Part shown: positions 52,550 to 64,000 of the stretch, in pieces
How positions within the stretch are numbered: position 1 is the stretch's first letter
Layout of the letters: each line of letters begins with the position of its first letter
NCBI GenBank assembly: GCA_022749755.1
Contig: CM040452.1
Coordinates: 18,246,350-18,310,349 of the forward strand
Source of the DNA: Azadirachta indica
Taxonomy: Eukaryota > Streptophyta > Magnoliopsida > Sapindales > Meliaceae
Reading direction: 5' to 3'
Length of the DNA stretch: 64,000 nt
The notes under the pieces: model-generated
What the model saw: the letters and a program-made list of their open reading frames with translations, nothing else
What the model was told of the DNA's origin: nothing
Databases searched by the model: none
Program-made: the position numbers and the translations under genes

Positions 52550-54605
52550 AATAAAGTTAAGATATCTGAGAAAAGTTTCTTCATTTTTCACTATAGGTTG
52601 CTTGCCTTTGCTTATGCAGGTAAAATAAGAGATGGGACTGCAGCCGGAACTTCAATTTCAACTGGAATCCATCATTAATCCATTCTGTTTTCATTTGAGC
52701 TTTCTGTTCTTCCCATAAATAAGTCCTCCTGCCATGATCGATCCAGGACATTGTACGGTTTTCTAAATTCCAGGATTTGCTTCAAGTGTTACCATGGTTG
52801 AATTATTGCGTTCAAACTAACTGAATAAAAAGTGTTTACTCTCTAGTTTTGGATTCTATGGTAGCGTATTTTGCGTCTCGTAATCTTCCTTTGACATGCC
52901 AATTCAGTTCTTGAGCTCTGATTTCTCGCTTTATTTCCATATTTCAGCATTGTATTCCAATAATATCATAAATCTAATGGCCCAAAATTAAATATTAACA
53001 AGTACAAGAGCTTGTTTTCCCAATATATTAAATAAAACTACATGTAAATGAATCAACTGAAAGTAATTGAGTTCTTGTATGATCGCATGACCCAACTTCT
53101 TAAGTTAGGTTCCAAGCCTTCTTTTATTTATTATTATTATTATTATTTAGCATCTGCCAGAATAATAATATGCTTCCTGTTCCTCCCAGTTTCAGGGCTT
53201 TCTTCCCGTTACGCAGCCATTTAAATAAAATTCACACGTAATTCTTTCTCACAGTTGTCTTATCCGACGGCAAAGTTGTATAATCAATCAAACCAAAGCT
53301 TCTGATCGCAGCAGAAGAAGGCTCTTGTTATTCAAATAAGAGGCTAATATACGCCCCTGGAATCCACGGATAAGTAGAGTAAGAAAATTTTAAAACTAAG
53401 ATCTTTATTTCTCATTGTCAACTTTTTCGGTGCAGGTAAAATCAGAAAAGGTATATCACATCTTCGAGCAGAGACAGAGACTCCATTTCATCGGAATCAT
53501 TTGAGCTGTCTGCTCATGAACAAGAGGACACATAATACAGAAGATATTTGATTCCATAGACTTGAAGGAGTTAATAAAGTCGTGTCATCTGTGACTTCTG
53601 ACACACTTTCTGTAAGAATTGTCGTCTTTGTTTCCTTAATAACAAGAAATTCTCGTGATCACAATCTCGTTTCTTCAAGCATAGCCTGTTGGTTTTTTGG
53701 CTGTACCGACTGTAAGCCTACTCTGTAATAGTAACGTTAGTCACTACGACTGTCATCGGAACAAAATGTTGCGTCGTTGTTAGTTTGCTGTTAGTTGGAC
53801 ATTGTCGTTGAAAAAAAAAAAAGAACAAATTGGTACGACGTGTCGGTTTTTATTTAGCAGAGTAGCGGACACAGAAGGGAAAACCTTCAAGTATACGTTC
53901 ACTGCCGTAATTGTCTTTGCACAGTGAATGGTTAAGCCATGTGAAATCATGGAAAGAGAAAAGGTAGTCCCCTGAAACAGTCTTTTTGTTTCCTTCTAAA
54001 AACAAAAAGTACTTTATGTTGATTTGGCAGTATGTCTGGTCCAGTAGTGTTTAAAATTCAAGATCTGAAGAAAATGTTAGAGACAATCATTTTATCAGTG
54101 TCCCACAGCCACGGCATCAAGGTCAAAGATTCCTTTCCAGTGTTCTCATGAAGAAATTAACAAAATTTCCAGTGGACGTTTTTATAATAAATCTGGTCTA
54201 AATAATCTGATTGCGCTAAAACTATTGCATTTAGTGAGATCCCAATAAATATTTAAGTCAAATTTTAAAAAAAATTGATATATTATTATTAATTGACACT
54301 TATTATTTATGATTGATTGGACTTTGGACATATTTTATGTTTACAGCTATCGTACTCAAGATCGAACAATTAAGGTCTTTCATTTCACACGCGAACAGAA
54401 AAAAGTGAAATGTACAACATTTAGGATTTGAGTTCGAATTGGCAGTATTATCCATACCTTAGACCGTATATTATAATAATGACAAGGGCAGAGTTGTCAT
54501 TTCATCATGAGCGCCACATAACCCCTTTGAGATAAAAACCACATATTCTGCAGTCCTTGCATTTAATGCCGAAGTCAGGAAAATCTCCGGAGCTTTTAAT
54601 ATATA
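52550..54605. other. NLR-tail-like repeats and upstream region of the phosphatase
   Basis: 52600-52700 and 53440-53580 share a TGCAGGTAAAATMAGA start and CTTCAATTTCAACTGGAAT/CTCCATTTCATCGGAAT blocks with each other, and weakly with 42540-42700. The simplest reading is 3' UTR exons of this NLR family, the first displaced by the solo LTR. No coding gene seen. 53800-54600 holds the upstream region of the phosphatase. Confidence 0.45.
53124..53147. repeat. TTA microsatellite
   Basis: About seven TTA units in a row. Confidence 0.85.
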
Positions 54606-57346
54606 ATGCCAATGGAACCAAAATTAATCTTAGCAGTTTGTCTGTTAATTTCGGCAACTGTCTCGGTGGCCGATTACGTAAGACCTCAGCCTCGTAGAAC
54701 ACTAGAATTCCCATGGGATTCGAAGCCATCTTCTTATCCTCAGCAGGTAACTTTACCATGTCACTTTCTCACTTCACTTAGTGTTTTATTTTCTTTGAAG
54801 TGCTAATGTTTCTATCGGATTTTGGGTTGACTTTTGATTTTATATTTTCTGATTTTTCGTGCTACTATATTTCATTTGTTATCGAATCTGGGTCGTGTTT
54901 GTTCTTCTTATTATTATCTCTTTGGTTTTTGCCTTTTCAGTTGGACTCTGTTTTGTGCTATGAACAATAGTTTCCGACGTAGTTTTCTGGAAAGCTTCAA
55001 AATTTCGATTTTGTGAAGCAGTTTGAATTTAGTTTTTGGGTTGGGGATTGGAGACGCTTATGGCGGCAGTTGTGATTTTGACGGATGTGGGATTGGAAAT
55101 GTTTATGGAAGTCACTTGTGTAACTGTAATCCAGTTGGGTGCTTTTCGTAAATCGAATGGTAGTTCTTGAATTATATGCATCGTAGAATCTTGAATTTAA
55201 GTCATGTTTGGTGATAACCTTTTATTATTTAATGTTTTGATTGCTGGATTGAGTTCCTGGTTTGCTTAGTCTTGCAATGTCTGAGGTGACAATTTTGAGT
55301 CTCTGTGTGTCATGAATGCAATCATTTGTTTGCTTTCTGCTCAGATGAATTGTAGGATACGTGCGGTTTGAGTATATAGTTTTCTTCTCTTTTTCAATCT
55401 TCGGAAGTCCTTTGTGGCTTGTGTTTGAAATAGCTGCACAACTACCCCGTGCAGGTTCATATCTCTCTGGCAGGAGACAACCACATGCGAGTCACATGGA
55501 TCACCAATGATAAATCCTCTCCTTCAATTGTTGAATACGGAACATCTCCTGGGAGATACACTTCTAAAGCTGAAGGAGAGAGCACGCATTACAAATATCT
55601 CTTCTATAGCTCTGGAATGATACACCACACTGTCATTGGGCCTCTGGAACATGAGACTGTTTACTTTTACCGTTGTAGTGGACAAGGTCCTGAATTCCAG
55701 CTCAAGACCCCTCCTGCTCAGTTTCCAATTAGGTTTGCTGTGGCAGGGGACATGGGTCAAACTGGTTGGACTAAATCAACACTAGATCACATCGGCCGAT
55801 GCAAATATGATGTACATCTTCTTCCTGGAGATCTTTCATATGCTGATTATATGCAGCACAGGTGGGATACATTTGGTGAGCTGGTGCAGCCACTTGCAAG
55901 TGCAAGGCCATGGATGGTGACAGAAGGAAACCATGAAAAGGAGAGCATACCTTTTATTATGGATGGATTTGAATCCTACAATGCTAGATGGAAGATGCCA
56001 TTTGAGGAGAGTGGATCAAGCTCAAATCTTTATTACTCTTTTGAAGTTGGAGGGACTCATATAATCATGCTTGGTTCTTATGCAGATTATGATGAGGACT
56101 CAGACCAATATAGATGGTTGAAGGTTTGTCTTTCTTTAATTATATATTCATTTACTACTATTATCACTTGCAACAGATGGTCAATTTGATTTTAAATAGA
56201 TGATCATGCCTTGCAGATGTGTGATCTTTATTTTACGACTTCTATGATCTATTAATTATAGTCCTCTAATACCATACCTATAGTAGTAGAGGCTTGTTGG
56301 TCAGAAATTAAAGCTGGAATTTAACAAAATTTGGGCATCTTGTGTGGATCCATTTGGGAAACACTAAATATGTTTATGAGAATTTCCTTGTCTGCAGCAA
56401 GCTTTCTCATTTTTAGTTTAATTTACATTCATCTTTTACCCCTCATGTTAATTGCTAATATGAAAATGGTGCAGTTTTCCAGCTCTTACAATGGAAATCT
56501 CATTTTTATTTATCTAGTGACAGAAGTTTTATCTTCCTTGATTAATAGGACGATCTTTCAAAAGTGGATCGTGAAAGGACACCATGGCTAATTGTTGTAG
56601 TACATGTTCCTTGGTACAACAGTAATGAGGCACATCAAGGTGAAGGGGATGGAATGATGGCAGCCATGGAGTCATTGCTTTATGCTGCTAGTGTGGATAT
56701 AGTGCTTGCTGGCCATGTGCATGCTTATGAAAGAACGGTAAGCTGCGACTAGTGAAATTTTCTTTATTTTTCATGGTACATCACATATCTTATGCTATCT
56801 GGTAATCTGTTTGACAGAAACGTGTTAACAATGGAAAACTGGACCCTTGTGGAGCAGTCCACATAACTATTGGAGATGGAGGGAATAAAGAAGGTTTAGC
56901 TTACAGGTATCTCCTTAGTTACAGTAATGTTTTTAATTGCCAAATTCCAACAAGGAAAAATTAAATAAATAGATAACAAATAAGTGCTAGCTTGCAAGCT
57001 GTCTCATTTGTTCACTAAAGATTCTTTAGCTGTGAATTAAGTGCTAACGTCATAATTTATCATAACATTTGTGTGAGGATTACCAAAAGCTGGAAGTTTT
57101 ACATCAGTCCATAAATTGATTGGCAGGTACAAAAACCCACAACCTGCATGGTCAGTCTTCCGTGAAGCAAGCTTTGGTCATGGGGAGCTCAAGATAGTGA
57201 ATTCAACTCATGCATTTTGGAGCTGGCATAGGAATGATGATGATGAGCCAGTGAAGTCTGATCAGGTCTGGGTAACGTCTTTGGTGAATTCAGGATGCCT
57301 TGCTGAGAAGAGACATGAATTAAGAAATATACTTATGGCACCATAG
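54606..57346 (+). CDS. PAP18: Purple acid phosphatase (PAP18/20/22 clade)
   Basis: A secreted or vacuolar Fe/Zn metallophosphatase releasing phosphate from organic esters. Exons 54606-54746, 55455-56123, 56549-56737, 56818-56906, 57127-57346 give 434 residues, normal for the small plant PAP group. Signal peptide ends about residue 22 ([10 protein letters not shown] follows). Fibronectin-like domain [19 protein letters not shown] at 48-66. All metallophosphatase motifs are present: GDMG (Asp146), GDLSYADY (Asp173, Tyr176), GNHE (Asn206, His207), VVVH (His289) and GHVH (His326, His328). ATG 54606 and ATG 54612 are both possible; the second is two codons in. The PAP18 symbol rests on clade-level resemblance plus a nearby TMEM14 gene, since Arabidopsis PAP18 and FAX6 are neighbours as I recall. 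PAP20-22 cannot be excluded. No lesion seen. Confidence 0.93.
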
Positions 57347-58559
57347 GCTTCTAAAACCAAGGGGGCCGCAGCTACACATCTCCATATGATTGTGCCGTGA
57401 GAGTCATGTAAATATATCATGCAACAATATATAATAGTTCTGCAAGTACTGAAGTTTCTGCTTGAATATGAGAAGTCCTTTTCTCTCAACTTGCCGAGAC
57501 AATGAAATGGTGCTATAGCACTGAGCAACTCTCCGTTGCATTTGTCTTGAAGAGAAAACCTCGAGCAAAGTGAAGAAAGACAAAAGTTTACTTGTGCTCT
57601 AGTACCACTGTTGGTAGTTTGAGTGCTATGAATTTCTTGTCGGTCAATACGGACAAATTTTCATAATGTTTGTCATTTCTCAGATATTCCTGTATTTGGG
57701 TCCAAAAACTTGATATGTTAAGTCTGTGAAGAATGGTATCACGAATTGAGTTGCTTTACGGTTGTCAAGCAACAGTAAGTTACAAAATTAAAGTGGAATC
57801 TCCAAATTAGATTGCTTTTGTGTTGTAAGCGCATCAATTTCTACGATAACTTCGAGTATTTTAGCATCCAACAAAGACAACAGCTTCATGCGTCCTTGAC
57901 ATCTATGCAACAATACTCAACCCCACGCATTTCACCATGAACACAAACAATATCCATACAACAAGAACAACTAATTGATACATCAACATTACTCTGTACT
58001 TAACATGGACCCATTATTTTCTAATTTGTATTATGCTTTTGCGTCGTAGATGAAAATAAACCTATGTAATCATACACAGCACGATACAGATTGCTTTATT
58101 GACCATGTAGCATTCATCCAGTTGCTCTAGGGATCACTTCCTCATAAATGAATTGCATTATTGCATTAAGTTAAAAAAATGCAATATTGCATGACAATTT
58201 TCACTCTTCAAAAATTATTATTTTTTTGTGCAATGGAACCCACAAGAAATGAAATATGAACTGCAAGGTTTCCACACATCGGGCATTAGATATTACATCC
58301 TATTGTTATCTCAACTTACTTGAGAGATAGTAAATTAGTTCACAGAGGAAAGTGACAGTCCCAGAGACTATGGGTGGTGCTTTCTGCATGCAAAGAGCAT
58401 AGAAAAAATTAATTCATTGTTGCTCCTGTGAATTGCAATCAATGCAACAATTCAATTCACAGGAGCCAAAACGGTACTCAGCGTGTAATCCGTAGCTGCA
58501 ATCCTTCATTGGTAAGAAGTTAAGCCCATAGCTTGTGATGAGTGAAATACTTGCAAAAC
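57347..58559. other. Convergent 3' region between PAP and splicing factor
   Basis: It holds the 3' UTRs of both converging genes. No additional coding frame or RNA gene recognised. Confidence 0.55.
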
Positions 58560-60499
58560 CTAAGGGCTTGTTTGATCTATTGAGGAATTGGAGTCCACTG
58601 CCTGGTCTTTCTTTCCCCTCCAGAGTATAATCTGCTCATCCTTGAACAAGATAGGGACACAAGGAACCAAATCCTGGAAAAGCAAATGACAATCATGAAT
58701 TAAGAGTCAAAAAGCAACTTACTTCTAACATATTGTTAATTTTGATATCTGAGTTTAAAGATCTGCCATACCCTTAGTTTAACACCTATCTTTTTACAGT
58801 CATTTGCACCCACATACAAGCAATCCAGTCTCACCACCTCTTCAGTCTTGAAGGCCTCCCTCACTCTCTCCACTACATTCACATACACACCATTCCTGGC
58901 TACACAACACAGTACAACAATCAGCACTCATTTAGGAGTGGATAGCACATCCATGCTCACAGAAAGTTATTCTCAGTGAATATTATGGGAAAGGAGGAAA
59001 GCGGCAATAAATCTGAAACCTCCTAAACTCTAGTTTCACTCACTCAATTTCATCAGAGGTGGTGAATTGAGTCCTCTGTTTCTCATTTCCTTTGTTTCTT
59101 CAAATGTCAGGCCATCAGCAACATTCTTCACAAGCTTCGGGTATATGGGTGCATAGGGCTTCCACAACATGAGAGGAATAACTGGTCGGTTCTTGGGATC
59201 ATAATTTCGACCCCGGTACAAAAGTAGGATATTAATCTTTTGGTAGATTATCATTCCCCCAGATTTGTCCTACAGAGAAACTACCATCCAGCTCAGCTAA
59301 TAATTTACGAAAATATATAAAAAAAAAAGAGCAGTAATTGAATTTGTCAACAATGTGTTTAGTTCGAACCTCAAGGTGGAAGCAAACATTGTCCATGTCA
59401 AGCGTTGGAACTCCCAAGCACTTGATTCTTACAGCTTCAGCCCTCTTCCAATGGTTGTGTATGTCTTCCAACGTGTTGTGTGTGACTCCCCCCCTCCCTG
59501 AAATGGAAAGTACTCTTGTAAGTCCTCTACATTTAACAATGACAAAGTCCTAGCTACCGGTCAAATGCAACCACACTTTAGCCAACCATATGGATATATT
59601 AGCTGATAGAATCGTATAATATATGTTAGTGTAGCATAAATCAGTTAAAACCAACTAGCAAATATACCAATGGAAATTCTAAGTGAAAAGGATTTTGGTT
59701 GATCAAACTAAGTCAGAAGTTCATTAAATTTAACTTTTTCCTTAAGCACATAATGGAGATGATTACAAATAATTTCATCTGGTTTTTCCCAGATTTTAGC
59801 AACATATAGGCTGCCATTCGAACGTAACCTTTTTTCTGTTGATGACCTCACTGAATTTCCCACGGAAGCCTCCCTCAAAATTCAAAAACCTGACGGTAGA
59901 TATCGTCGAAGTAAAAATACAAACTTGGCGCGGTATATATTTGAACAAAACCTGAGCGTAAGTCAATCAAAATTATCCTTTCAGCCAAGTCATTACGTTG
60001 ATTAAAACTTACCTAGATTAATTTGCCTGGCACAGTCGCTATGCCTGTATCGCTCGACAAGTTCCGCAACTTCCCCCTCTGTCAACGGGTCACCGAGAAC
60101 CCGGTTCCTCTCTTCCGCGAAACGACTCGGACCCACTTCTTTCGGAGCCAATGCAGTTGTACCTGTCCATTTTCTGTCAAGCCGGCCCGGCCCGAATGGA
60201 GAGAACCGCTTTGGTTCCCGGTACCCAATGGGCTCGACAGCCGGACTGGTCTCCGAGTATGAATATTGGAAGTCAAAAGGAAGGTCCGATTTCAGCGGGA
60301 GTTTCTTCGGGTTCGAATTGGGGTCGGGTGGGTTCTGTCCTGTCTTGGGGTTTTCGGGTTTCCGGGGTTTTGGAGAAAACGGAGGGTCGTCGTCTACGTA
60401 CCCCGAACAAGAATGGATCAGCGTAAAAAGTCGTAAATATCGGTCTTTGACTGGAAGTAGGGTTAGCGTCTTGAGGTTTCTGTTAAGTTTTGATAACAT
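58560..60499 (-). CDS. mCSF1: Mitochondrial CAF-like splicing factor, CRM domain
   Basis: Related to the CRS2-associated factors that splice group II introns in plant organelles; the mitochondrial form is mCSF1 (At4g31010, from memory). Minus-strand exons 60499-60013, 59497-59370, 59269-59044, 58899-58772, 58673-58560 give 360 residues. The N-terminus is basic, targeting-like and Pro-rich (MLSKLNRNLKTLTLLPVKDR), then GYVDDDPPFSPKPRKPE and GYREPKRFSPFGPGRLDRKW. The CRM domain spans about residues 165-280 with GVTHNTLEDIHNHWKRAE, VRIKCLGVP and LLLYRGRNYDPKNRP, a variant of the GxxG RNA-binding turn region. The last exon ends VDSNSSIDQTSP. Exon 1 is more GC-rich than its surroundings, common for plant exon 1. 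The targeting call is inference. Boundary 59269 could be off by one base. Confidence 0.88.
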
Positions 60500-61091
60500 T
60501 TGGAATGTTATGCCGTGGGCTGGGACGGAGATGTTTGCTTATCACATGATTTTGCAGGAAGGGTATTTTGGCCATTGAATAAAAGTCATATTTCCGATGA
60601 TGCCCTTGTACATTTGCCGCATTTCCGTTCTTGTCCTCAAATTATATTGGCAACTAAGGTGTACAGGCTATTTCTTTTCAGAAAGTTAGAGTGAGAACTC
60701 TTTGTATCTTCTCTGCATATATTGACTTTTGGACAAATTAGTACTTCTTCCTTGGCATTCCATATATGCAGAAATAAGCACATCAAAATCATGCTACATG
60801 GTTAATGTTGGACATCATGCGGATAGTCATGGAATTTCAGCGGCAAAGTATGGAGTAAAATCAACCAATACCAGTAAGCTATACAAAATAAGAGCATTAA
60901 TTTACAAAAGAGTCCTTTCAGGATTCGAACTGCTGAAGGAAAGTTTCTATCAAGCACTGTCAAAGTTTCAAGAATTGTCAAAAGAAATGATCTAACTATA
61001 CTGTCAATGCTTTATTTCAGTTGTGCTTTCAGTGGTTACAATATCGTTTCAGAACTGTATGTGGGTGAGTCCAGAAAATTGACGGGAAGTC
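60500..61091. other. Upstream region of splicing factor and 3' flank of DTW gene
   Basis: Two minus-strand genes in tandem. The short open frames here (for example 60729-60995) carry no domain. No other feature found. Confidence 0.5.
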
Positions 61092-62489
61092 TCACGATGA
61101 CGAGACTTTGCTCAATCTCTCATCTTTACATTGCCTTTGATCTCCAACCATGGATTCGAAAACATCCAAGAGATTATCCAACCCCTCATTATTATCCTCC
61201 AACGCCTTTAGTGTATACACGATGCTTTCAATTGTGGATAAATACCCAGCCTTCGGCTGATGCCTCACCTCACTATACAAGCTCATCTTGTCTACATCCA
61301 ACTTCAAATGTGGCAAAAACTTCAACCAAGGATTCTCTTTGTACATTCTCTTCGCCTTGGACCAAGTTCCATCCAAAACAATTAAATTCTTCACTTCAAA
61401 ATTCATAGCTTTGAGGCCATCAACACTGACAGCTTCCTCACTAGGGAATAGAAGTACTGACCCTGGAGAAACCTTGATTTCAAACTCTTCATACTCTTCC
61501 AGTTCCATGATCCCACTCAACTGTGGCTTTTGCATCTTAGTTACGACAAATCCTTTTGCCAAAGCATCCATTGCCACCTGAGAGCCTAAAATCTGATCAA
61601 AACTTGGCTTCTGGCAGTCAGTTGGCGGCACCCAAGTGCAGGCCAGATCACTCATGACCCCATATTTGCTAATGTTCAATGCTATAACAGGATTATCATA
61701 ATCTTCATAAGAGATTGGTCTATGACCTAAATTAGATTGCCTAAATGGGCAGCAACAAGGTGTTCCTAAGGCTACTGCACCATTTTCACCATAACTCTCA
61801 TTAGTTCTAGTCGCATTTTCTTGCTCTGAAATTAAAACATCACTCTTTGCTAATTCTTTGAAATTGTTCACAGAAGTTGAAACTCTGAAATGATTTTTCG
61901 CATCTAGCTTGCCACCAATATCATTCCTCAAACTCCATTCTTCATTAATATCGATCAGACGGCTATTTTTCTCTTCAGGGCCTTTCTTCAATCTCTGAAA
62001 TTGAAAATCAGCCACATTTTCTCCTTTCAGTCCAAAGTCATCATCATCCTCATAAACCACTTTCTGGGACTCTCCAGTTCCCAACTCATGATCGACGCTC
62101 AATCTCCCTGCTACAACCTGACTAGAACCTGACTCCTGACCGGGTTCAATCAACCTTATATCAAACTGTGCCTCAAAATTAACATCAAAGACAGTTGGTA
62201 TAGTGACATTCTTGAGCCCTAGTTTTGCAATTCTAGTAGAATTAAGAGGGTGGTTCCTCTCTAAACTGTGCTGAAGTATGGTGACAGTTACTGAGCTTTC
62301 AACACCCGGATTCCGAATTCGGTTGCACAAGCAGAGACGGGCAGGTTTGGAGCAAATTGGGCAGATGGGTCGCTTGGATTTGGCGCCAGTTGGTGCCATT
62401 TTTAGGATTTGCGCAAATTTGGGTCCTCGGTAGCGGCGGGGATTGAAGATGGTCGGTAATCGGATTCGGTTCCCGAAATGGGCCAACAT
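61092..62489 (-). CDS. DTW-domain protein, probable tRNA-uridine aminocarboxypropyltransferase
   Basis: The DTW family (bacterial TapT/YfiP, human DTWD1/DTWD2) makes acp3U in tRNA using SAM; function here is inferred from the family. Intronless, 465 residues from ATG 62489. Key parts: Cys cluster CPICSKPARLCLC (residues 43-55), ILQHSLERNHPLNSTRIA (70-88), a long acidic insert of about 120 residues, CTWVPPTD, and the signature VLDGTWSKAKRMYKENPWL around 371-389. It is longer than human DTWD2 (about 300 residues) because of the insert. A second ATG at 62399 (MAPTGAKSKRP) begins just before the Cys cluster; the upstream 30 residues are Arg-rich and could be an organelle targeting segment, so dual starts are possible. 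No lesion seen. Confidence 0.9.
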   Translation of the reverse strand: MLAHFGNRIRLPTIFNPRRYRGPKFAQILKMAPTGAKSKRPICPICSKPARLCLCNRIRNPGVESSVTVTILQHSLERNHPLNSTRIAKLGLKNVTIPTVFDVNFEAQFDIRLIEPGQESGSSQVVAGRLSVDHELGTGESQKVVYEDDDDFGLKGENVADFQFQRLKKGPEEKNSRLIDINEEWSLRNDIGGKLDAKNHFRVSTSVNNFKELAKSDVLISEQENATRTNESYGENGAVALGTPCCCPFRQSNLGHRPISYEDYDNPVIALNISKYGVMSDLACTWVPPTDCQKPSFDQILGSQVAMDALAKGFVVTKMQKPQLSGIMELEEYEEFEIKVSPGSVLLFPSEEAVSVDGLKAMNFEVKNLIVLDGTWSKAKRMYKENPWLKFLPHLKLDVDKMSLYSEVRHQPKAGYLSTIESIVYTLKALEDNNEGLDNLLDVFESMVGDQRQCKDERLSKVSSS

Positions 62490-63307
62490 TTGAGTCACAT
62501 GAATCACAACACGCGCTGATTTTTATTTAATATATAATTGGATTGAATTATAATATATCAGCGAAGAGGAACCCTAGTTTCTTGAAGAATCGTCACTATA
62601 TGCGAATGCAAAAACGATGTCGTGAATATCAGGCAAAATGTTTTTATTTCGTACCATTTAAATATATATGATATTTAGAGATATTTTCTCTATCTTTGAT
62701 GTAAAATAAATAAATTTTTTTCATATCTTAAAAATGAATAAACTTTTCTTTAACGTTGTCTAGTGACGAAAAGATTTTCATTATTTTTTTTTGAAAATAC
62801 ATCTCTAAATTAAACTACCAATTTTTTTAATCTTGAAGATACAATTCAGTTTCTCCTTGGTTTCATTTTATAAAACAATCCCTTGCAAAATAACAGTAAT
62901 CTTAATTACATATTCCAAAAAAACAGTAACTTGATTACAATGTAAAATATTGTTTGAGAAACATAATTATAAATATTCTTCATTTGCTACCTCATCTATG
63001 TTATATAATTAGCTATAAAATTTATTAAAATTTTGTCTAATATTGTTAGATTTGATTTATACATCGAAAAAGTCAATCACATTTACCATAAAAAATGAAA
63101 AAATAAAAAAATAAATTCAACGTTTACATAACGAAGGGTATAACGGTCTTAACATAAAATATAAAGTCCAACAAAATTAATGACCAACTACATAAAATAA
63201 TCATTCCATCAACTTTTGACCGTCGAATGCCACACGCCATAACAGAGCATTTAGAAGCTTTCAATTTGTAAAAGTTTTCCGGAGAAACAAACACCCATTG
63301 GGAGAAA
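62490..63307. promoter_or_regulatory. Shared divergent promoter region
   Basis: An 818-bp AT-rich gap between the minus-strand DTW gene and the plus-strand TMEM14 gene must hold both promoters. No core element stands out with confidence. Confidence 0.5.
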
Positions 63308-63506
63308 ATGCACGATTTCTGCTTCACGATTCCGTACGGTTTGATCCTGATTGTAGGAGGTATTGTTGGTTACGCCAAGAAAAAGAGCATAGCGTCTTTG
63401 GTTGGGGGTGTTAGCACGGGATTACTGCTTGTATTGGCTGGTTACTTGAGCCTCAAAGCTTTTGAGAAGAGGAAAAACTCTTACTTTGCTTTAGTTGTTG
63501 AGACTG
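63308..63506 (+). CDS. TMEM14/FAX-type membrane protein, first exon only
   Basis: MHDFCFTIPYGLILIVGG, then GGVSTGLLLVLAGYLSLKAF, matches the start of Tmemb_14 proteins; in plants these include FATTY ACID EXPORT 5-7 (endomembrane or plastid lipid transport). The first exon runs from ATG 63308 to the GTAAAC donor at 63507 (66 codons plus one base). It covers the first two predicted membrane helices; the expected third and fourth helices (VMGQRY region) are not in the remaining 490 bp, so later exons lie outside the window. Reading on past the donor gives an unrelated tail. FAX6-like is my best guess. Confidence 0.82.
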
Positions 63507-64000
63507 GTAAACACTTCTTCTGGGTTTTCGTTTATGGCTTCATTTTTAGCTTATTTTGTTGGCTCTGGTTTATGTTAAGATAAATTTGGAATTATGGAAT
63601 TGTTGAATTTGCATTTTGGTGGTGTTGACGTTTCTTTGTTGTAGATCGAGGGTGTGCTTGTTTATATTATGGGAAAATTAACTTTATTTAAGATTCTTTC
63701 ATTTTGGAATATGTTGGTAGGTTATGAAATCTTGATCTTGGTTGAAGTTGTTTGCTGAAGTGTAGTTCTGAGAATTAAAAGTTTTACCTGTTGAAAATCG
63801 TCATTTGATTTGGCAATTTAATACTTTTAGGATTGTCTGTTCTGGTGTTGCCCTAAGAAAATAAATTGTAGATCCATTTTAGTTGAGGAGACACTGATTA
63901 ACAGAAAAGTATGAAAACAGCTGGATGAGAAATAAGCAAATAAATGCTTAGCAACTTCGCATCAAGTATATGTTTTTGACAACTTAAACTGAGAGGAGAT
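63507..64000 (+). other. Intron of the TMEM14/FAX gene, continuing out of the window
   Basis: It starts with the GTAAAC donor. No matching downstream exon was recognised before the window ends. Confidence 0.65.

Noticed and set aside
60023..60578. Overlapping open plus-strand frames opposite the splicing factor
   Set aside because: They are GC-rich antisense shadows of exon 1 with no domain; the minus strand has clear family motifs and splice sites.
61007..61581. Open plus-strand frames opposite the DTW gene
   Set aside because: Low-complexity, Ser/Thr/Pro-rich antisense reading of a conserved intronless gene.

Overview
The window is nuclear DNA from a flowering plant, most likely a woody eudicot. 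Genes carry many GT-AG introns, intergenic DNA is AT-rich, and plant-only families are present: G-type lectin receptor kinase, CC-NB-LRR resistance genes, a CRM-domain organelle splicing factor and a plant purple acid phosphatase. The resistance and lectin kinase proteins look Citrus-like to me from memory, but I could not run a search, so the genus is a guess.

Layout. (1) 1-12608, + strand: the 3' part of URB1/NPA1, a very large nucleolar 60S-biogenesis protein; I trace 12 exons encoding 2,145 residues. A broken copy of its 3' end follows at 13317-13650. (2) 14463-29421: repeat DNA. A cluster of TRIM-like mini-retrotransposons has one half on the minus strand (14463-18873) and one on the plus strand (19241-21453). 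The cluster includes a higher-order tandem repeat (88+88+36 bp). Next come a non-autonomous CACTA-type transposon (21778-24475, GGA target duplication), anonymous AT-rich DNA, and a solo LTR nested in an older LTR. (3) 29851-34191: a G-type lectin S-receptor kinase gene, intact except for one in-frame TAG in the kinase domain, then a decayed second lectin fragment cut by (4) a dead Ty3/gypsy element (34192-41882) with a truncated 3' LTR. (5) 43709-50690: two divergently arranged, heavily broken NLR genes, an RPS5/At4g27190-type CNL on the minus strand and an RPP13-type CNL on the plus strand. A solo LTR with a perfect AATAA target duplication follows (50996-52549), then NLR-tail-like sequence. 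(6) 54606-64000: conserved gene territory with a purple acid phosphatase (+), a mitochondrial CAF-like splicing factor (-), a DTW-domain protein (-) and the first exon of a TMEM14/FAX-type membrane protein (+).

The two ends hold conserved single-gene functions (ribosome assembly, organelle intron splicing, probable tRNA modification, phosphate release, lipid transport). The middle 40 kb is a decaying immune-receptor cluster. At least four LTR copies of one gypsy family sit there, all in the same orientation, giving it clear potential for recombination and presence/absence variation.

The most unusual structures are the inverted TRIM cluster with its higher-order repeat, and two independent tandem duplications that each copy an exon end with its splice donor (47 bp in URB1, 80 bp in the receptor kinase). 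Exon boundaries were derived by eye from reading frame, splice signals and family knowledge. Coordinates in the repeats may be off by a few bases.
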